NCBI GenBank assembly: GCA_948579355.1 | Contig: CAPAOV010000011.1 | Span: 1 to 64,000, forward strand | Length of the DNA: 64,000 bases | Source of the DNA: an uncultured Eubacterium sp. | GTDB taxonomy: Bacteria > Bacillota > Clostridia > Lachnospirales > Lachnospiraceae | Direction of reading: 5' to 3' | In this document: one piece after another, positions 61,711 through 64,000 of the stretch | Position numbering within the stretch: the first letter of the stretch is position 1 | How the letters are laid out: each line of letters opens with the position of its first letter | The notes under the pieces: model-generated | Told to the model about the DNA's origin: nothing | The model's input: only the letters and a program-made list of their open reading frames with translations | Database searches by the model: none | Translations under genes and position numbers: made by a program

Positions 61711-61975
61711 CATAAAAAACGCAGATGGTGCGGGCGAATGTCCACAGATTGCTTTTTTCCATCAGAGAGACGGGGTCATCGGCTGGAAGTCCTGTCAGGT
61801 TCAGGAAGCGATTGAATTTCTCACCGGAGTTTCATTTTTGAAAGATGGTATCATCAAGTAGAATATGACGGCTGATATCCGTTATCATATTAAAAGAGTC
61901 TGTCTGACCGATGACAGAAATCTGGGTGGTACCGCGGAAACATTCGTCCCTTGCTGAGCAAGGGCTTTTTTTGTG
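61711..61975 (+). promoter_or_regulatory. T-box riboswitch (tRNA-Phe) ahead of pheST
   Basis: The antiterminator T-box GGGTGGTACCGCGG is at 61924-61937. The competing terminator is CCCTTG/CAAGGG (61948-61964) followed by a T-run (61966-61972). Stem I features include AGAGAG (~61764-61769) on the 5' side of the specifier loop, and a UUC specifier (61818-61820) in GAATTTCTCACC matches tRNA-Phe, as expected for pheS. Uncharged tRNA-Phe should favour read-through. Confidence 0.92.
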
Positions 61976-62061
61976 CGGAGGCACAAGCCAAGTGGGAATG
62001 CCTGCATTCCTATCGGGCCGTTGCCGGACAGGAAGCTGATTTTGCAGAAAGGAAGAAAAAC

Positions 62062-63081
62062 ATGAAAGACAAGTTGGAATCAATCTTAAGTAATGCCATG
62101 ACACAGATTGAAGCATCCGCAGAACTGGATAAGCTCAATGATATCCGTGTCGCATTTTTGGGAAAGAAAGGCGAGTTGACAAGCGTACTCAAGTCCATGA
62201 AAGACGTGGCGCCGGAAGAGCGTCCGAAAGTAGGGCAGTTAGTCAATGAGGCAAGAAACAGAATAGAGACAAAATTAGAGGAAAAAAAGGCGGTTTTTGA
62301 GAGAAAGATTCGCGAAGAGAAGATGAAAGCGGAAGTCATTGACGTCACGCTGCCGGGACGGAAGATGGAGATAGGCCATCGACATCCGAATACCATTGCA
62401 CTGGAAGAGGTTGAAAAAATCTTTATCGGTATGGGATATGAGGTTGTGGAAGGGCCGGAAGTAGAATATGATTATTATAACTTTGAGGCGCTTAACATTC
62501 CGGAGAACCATCCGGCAAAGGACGAGCAGGACACGTTCTACATTAATGATAAGATTGTACTGCGCACGCAGACCTCTTCGGTACAAGTGCATGTTATGGA
62601 GGAGGGGAAGCTGCCGATACGCATGATTTCGCCGGGGCGGGTGTTCCGCAGCGATGATGTGGACGCCACGCATTCACCGTCATTCCATCAGATTGAGGGA
62701 CTTGTCATTGATAAAAATGTAACTTTTGCAGATTTGAAAGGTACGTTAGAGCAATTTGCAAAGCAGCTTTTCGGGGAGGAGACAAAAGTAAAATTCCGTC
62801 CTCATCATTTTCCTTTTACCGAGCCGAGTGCCGAGATGGATGTGACCTGCTTTAAGTGCGGGGGCAAAGGCTGCCGTTTCTGTAAGGGAGAGGGCTGGAT
62901 TGAAATATTGGGCTGCGGCATGGTACATCCGCATGTATTTGAAATGAGTGGAATCAATCCGGAAGAATATACGGGATTTGCGTTTGGCGTAGGCCTTGAG
63001 CGCATTGCGCTGTTGAAATACGAGATTGACGACATGAGACTTTTATATGAGAATGATAAGAGGTTTTTGAGTCAGTTTTAA
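62062..63081 (+). CDS. pheS: phenylalanyl-tRNA synthetase alpha subunit
   Basis: 339 residues from ATG 62062 behind GAAAGGAAG, the usual length; the longer open frame reaches back into the T-box terminator. An N-terminal coiled coil (~1-85) precedes the class II core: HPNTIALEEVEKIF, EGPEVEYDYYNFEALNIPENHPA, motif 2 in MISPGRVFRSDDVDATHSPSFHQ, a Cys-rich insert CFKCGGKGCRFCKGEGW, and motif 3 GFAFGVGLERIALLKYEI. With PheT it charges tRNA-Phe. Confidence 0.97.
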   Translation: MKDKLESILSNAMTQIEASAELDKLNDIRVAFLGKKGELTSVLKSMKDVAPEERPKVGQLVNEARNRIETKLEEKKAVFERKIREEKMKAEVIDVTLPGRKMEIGHRHPNTIALEEVEKIFIGMGYEVVEGPEVEYDYYNFEALNIPENHPAKDEQDTFYINDKIVLRTQTSSVQVHVMEEGKLPIRMISPGRVFRSDDVDATHSPSFHQIEGLVIDKNVTFADLKGTLEQFAKQLFGEETKVKFRPHHFPFTEPSAEMDVTCFKCGGKGCRFCKGEGWIEILGCGMVHPHVFEMSGINPEEYTGFAFGVGLERIALLKYEIDDMRLLYENDKRFLSQF

Positions 63082-63116
63082 AAGCTGTTGTAAATGAGTT
63101 AAAATGGAGGGTTAAG

Positions 63117-64000
63117 ATGAATACACCATTATCATGGATTAAGGCATATGTGCCGGAGCTTGAGTGCACAGAGCAGGAATATATGGACGCAATGACGATG
63201 TCTGGTACAAAAGTTGAGGGATATGAAAAATTTGACGCCGACCTCGACAAAATCATTGTCGGAGAGATAAAGAAGATTGAGAAACATCCGGACGCAGATA
63301 AGCTTGTTGTCTGTCAGGTTGCCATAGACGAGGAGGGAACGACGACACAGATTGTCACCGGAGCGCCGAATGTAAAAGAGGGTCAGAAAGTTCCTGTCGT
63401 ATTGGATGGAGGACGCGTGGCAGGAGGACATGATGGGAAGAAAACGCCCGGAGGAATCAAAATTAAAAAGGGAAAACTTCGTGGAGTTGAAAGCAACGGC
63501 ATGATGTGTTCTATTGAAGAACTTGGTTCGTCCAGAGATTTTTATCCGGATGCGGCGGAGGATGGCATTTACATTTTGAGCGACAATCCGGAGTATAAAG
63601 ATGCTGCGGTCGGCAGCGACGCCATTACCCTGCTCGGGCTTCGGGATTCAAATTTTGAATATGAGGTGACGTCAAACCGCGTGGACTGCTTCGGCGTAAT
63701 CGGAATAGCGAGAGAGGCGGCGGCAACATTCCGCAAACCATTTCATCCGCCGGTTATCAAAGAAGTTGGCAATGAGGAGAAAACGGAAGATTATATTTCC
63801 GTGGAGATTGAGGCGACAGACCTCTGCTACCGGTATGTGGCCCGCGTAGTAAAAAATATAAAAATTGCCCCGTCTCCGGAATGGATGCAGCGACGTCTGG
63901 CGGCCAGCGGCATACGCCCTATCAATAATATTGTCGATATAACCAACTATGTGATGGAAGAGTACGGCCAGCCGATGCACGCCTATGATTGGCAAACAAT
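63117..64000 (+). CDS. pheT: phenylalanyl-tRNA synthetase beta subunit (partial)
   Basis: Open from ATG 63117 (TGGAGGGTTAAG upstream) to the window edge, ~294 residues of the ~800 expected. MNTPLSWIKAYVP at the start, the tRNA-binding domain (IKKIEKHPDADKLVVCQV, IVTGAPNVKEGQKVPV) and the B3 domain entry (ATDLCYRYVARVV, RPINNIVDITNYVM) are typical of PheT. It lies 35 bases after pheS under the same T-box. Truncated only because the window ends. Confidence 0.95.
   Translation, partial: MNTPLSWIKAYVPELECTEQEYMDAMTMSGTKVEGYEKFDADLDKIIVGEIKKIEKHPDADKLVVCQVAIDEEGTTTQIVTGAPNVKEGQKVPVVLDGGRVAGGHDGKKTPGGIKIKKGKLRGVESNGMMCSIEELGSSRDFYPDAAEDGIYILSDNPEYKDAAVGSDAITLLGLRDSNFEYEVTSNRVDCFGVIGIAREAAATFRKPFHPPVIKEVGNEEKTEDYISVEIEATDLCYRYVARVVKNIKIAPSPEWMQRRLAASGIRPINNIVDITNYVMEEYGQPMHAYDWQT

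Noticed and set aside
61951..62061. 37-residue N-terminal extension of PheS
   Set aside because: It would begin inside the T-box terminator stem; ATG 62062 has a ribosome site and gives the normal 339 residues.
1..64000. CRISPR array, insertion sequence, prophage or toxin-antitoxin locus
   Set aside because: No regularly spaced repeat array, transposase, integrase, phage structural gene or toxin family was recognised. The regularly repeated DNA seen is the xylanase linker and the two 15-bp words near 61626.

Overview
The window reads as chromosomal DNA of an endospore-forming, moderate-GC member of the Clostridia, most likely a gut-type Lachnospiraceae (inference). The direct evidence is strong AGGAGG-type ribosome sites, TTGACA/TATAAT promoters, a complete spoIIIAA-AH operon, dipicolinate synthase genes (dpaA/dpaB), a split transketolase, a T-box ahead of pheST, and plant-glycan enzymes (GH10 xylanase, GH27 alpha-galactosidase). 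No insertion sequence, prophage, integrase, CRISPR array, tRNA or rRNA gene was recognised. Genes are densely packed and most start/stop junctions overlap by 4-20 bases.

Layout. 1-347 is a non-coding stretch of unknown identity ending in a clear promoter. 348-5329 holds a beta-CASP RNase-like protein and a c-di-GMP phosphodiesterase-like protein coupled to an anchored beta-rich surface protein. 5408-9380 holds transaldolase, the two transketolase subunits and aroA, so erythrose-4-phosphate and PEP metabolism lead into the shikimate pathway; aroD-aroK (fused, 16733) and aroE (29935, minus strand) are elsewhere in the window. 9420-18565 holds argS, a DUF815 ATPase, a YqeG phosphatase, an M24 peptidase coupled to a secreted xylanase, aroDK and efp. 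18737-25104 holds a copper ATPase with a fused CopZ-like tail, two E1-like enzymes, a TtcA-like tRNA thiolase and dpaAB.

25097-30705 is a minus-strand group: aroE, trkA, trkH and asnB. From 30846 the plus strand carries the spoIIIA operon, then asp23-nusB-xseA-xseB-ispA-dxs-tlyA-nadK-argR-yebC, a typical clostridial isoprenoid/housekeeping string but with no recN after argR. 43822-51162 carries an SGNH hydrolase, a HAD phosphatase, a hybrid histidine kinase with a highly structured leader, an acyl-CoA synthetase and gpmI. 51250-54727 has an orphan solute-binding lipoprotein, crcB, a Cys-rich small protein and an alpha-galactosidase. 54904-57655 is a run of poorly characterised membrane, zinc-ribbon, DUF5685 and J-domain genes. 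The window ends with fabH, a SpoIID-like protein, a YihY-like membrane protein and the T-box-controlled pheS-pheT (pheT cut by the window edge).

The best candidates for undescribed biology are RNA-level: the leader of the hybrid kinase (45357-45513), where a hairpin loop can pair next to the ribosome site; a 13-bp inverted repeat that contains the asnB ribosome site; a branched RNA between transketolase and aroA; and the unexplained 5' region. At the protein level, the 54904-57655 cluster and the CopA/CopZ fusion with an internal start deserve attention.
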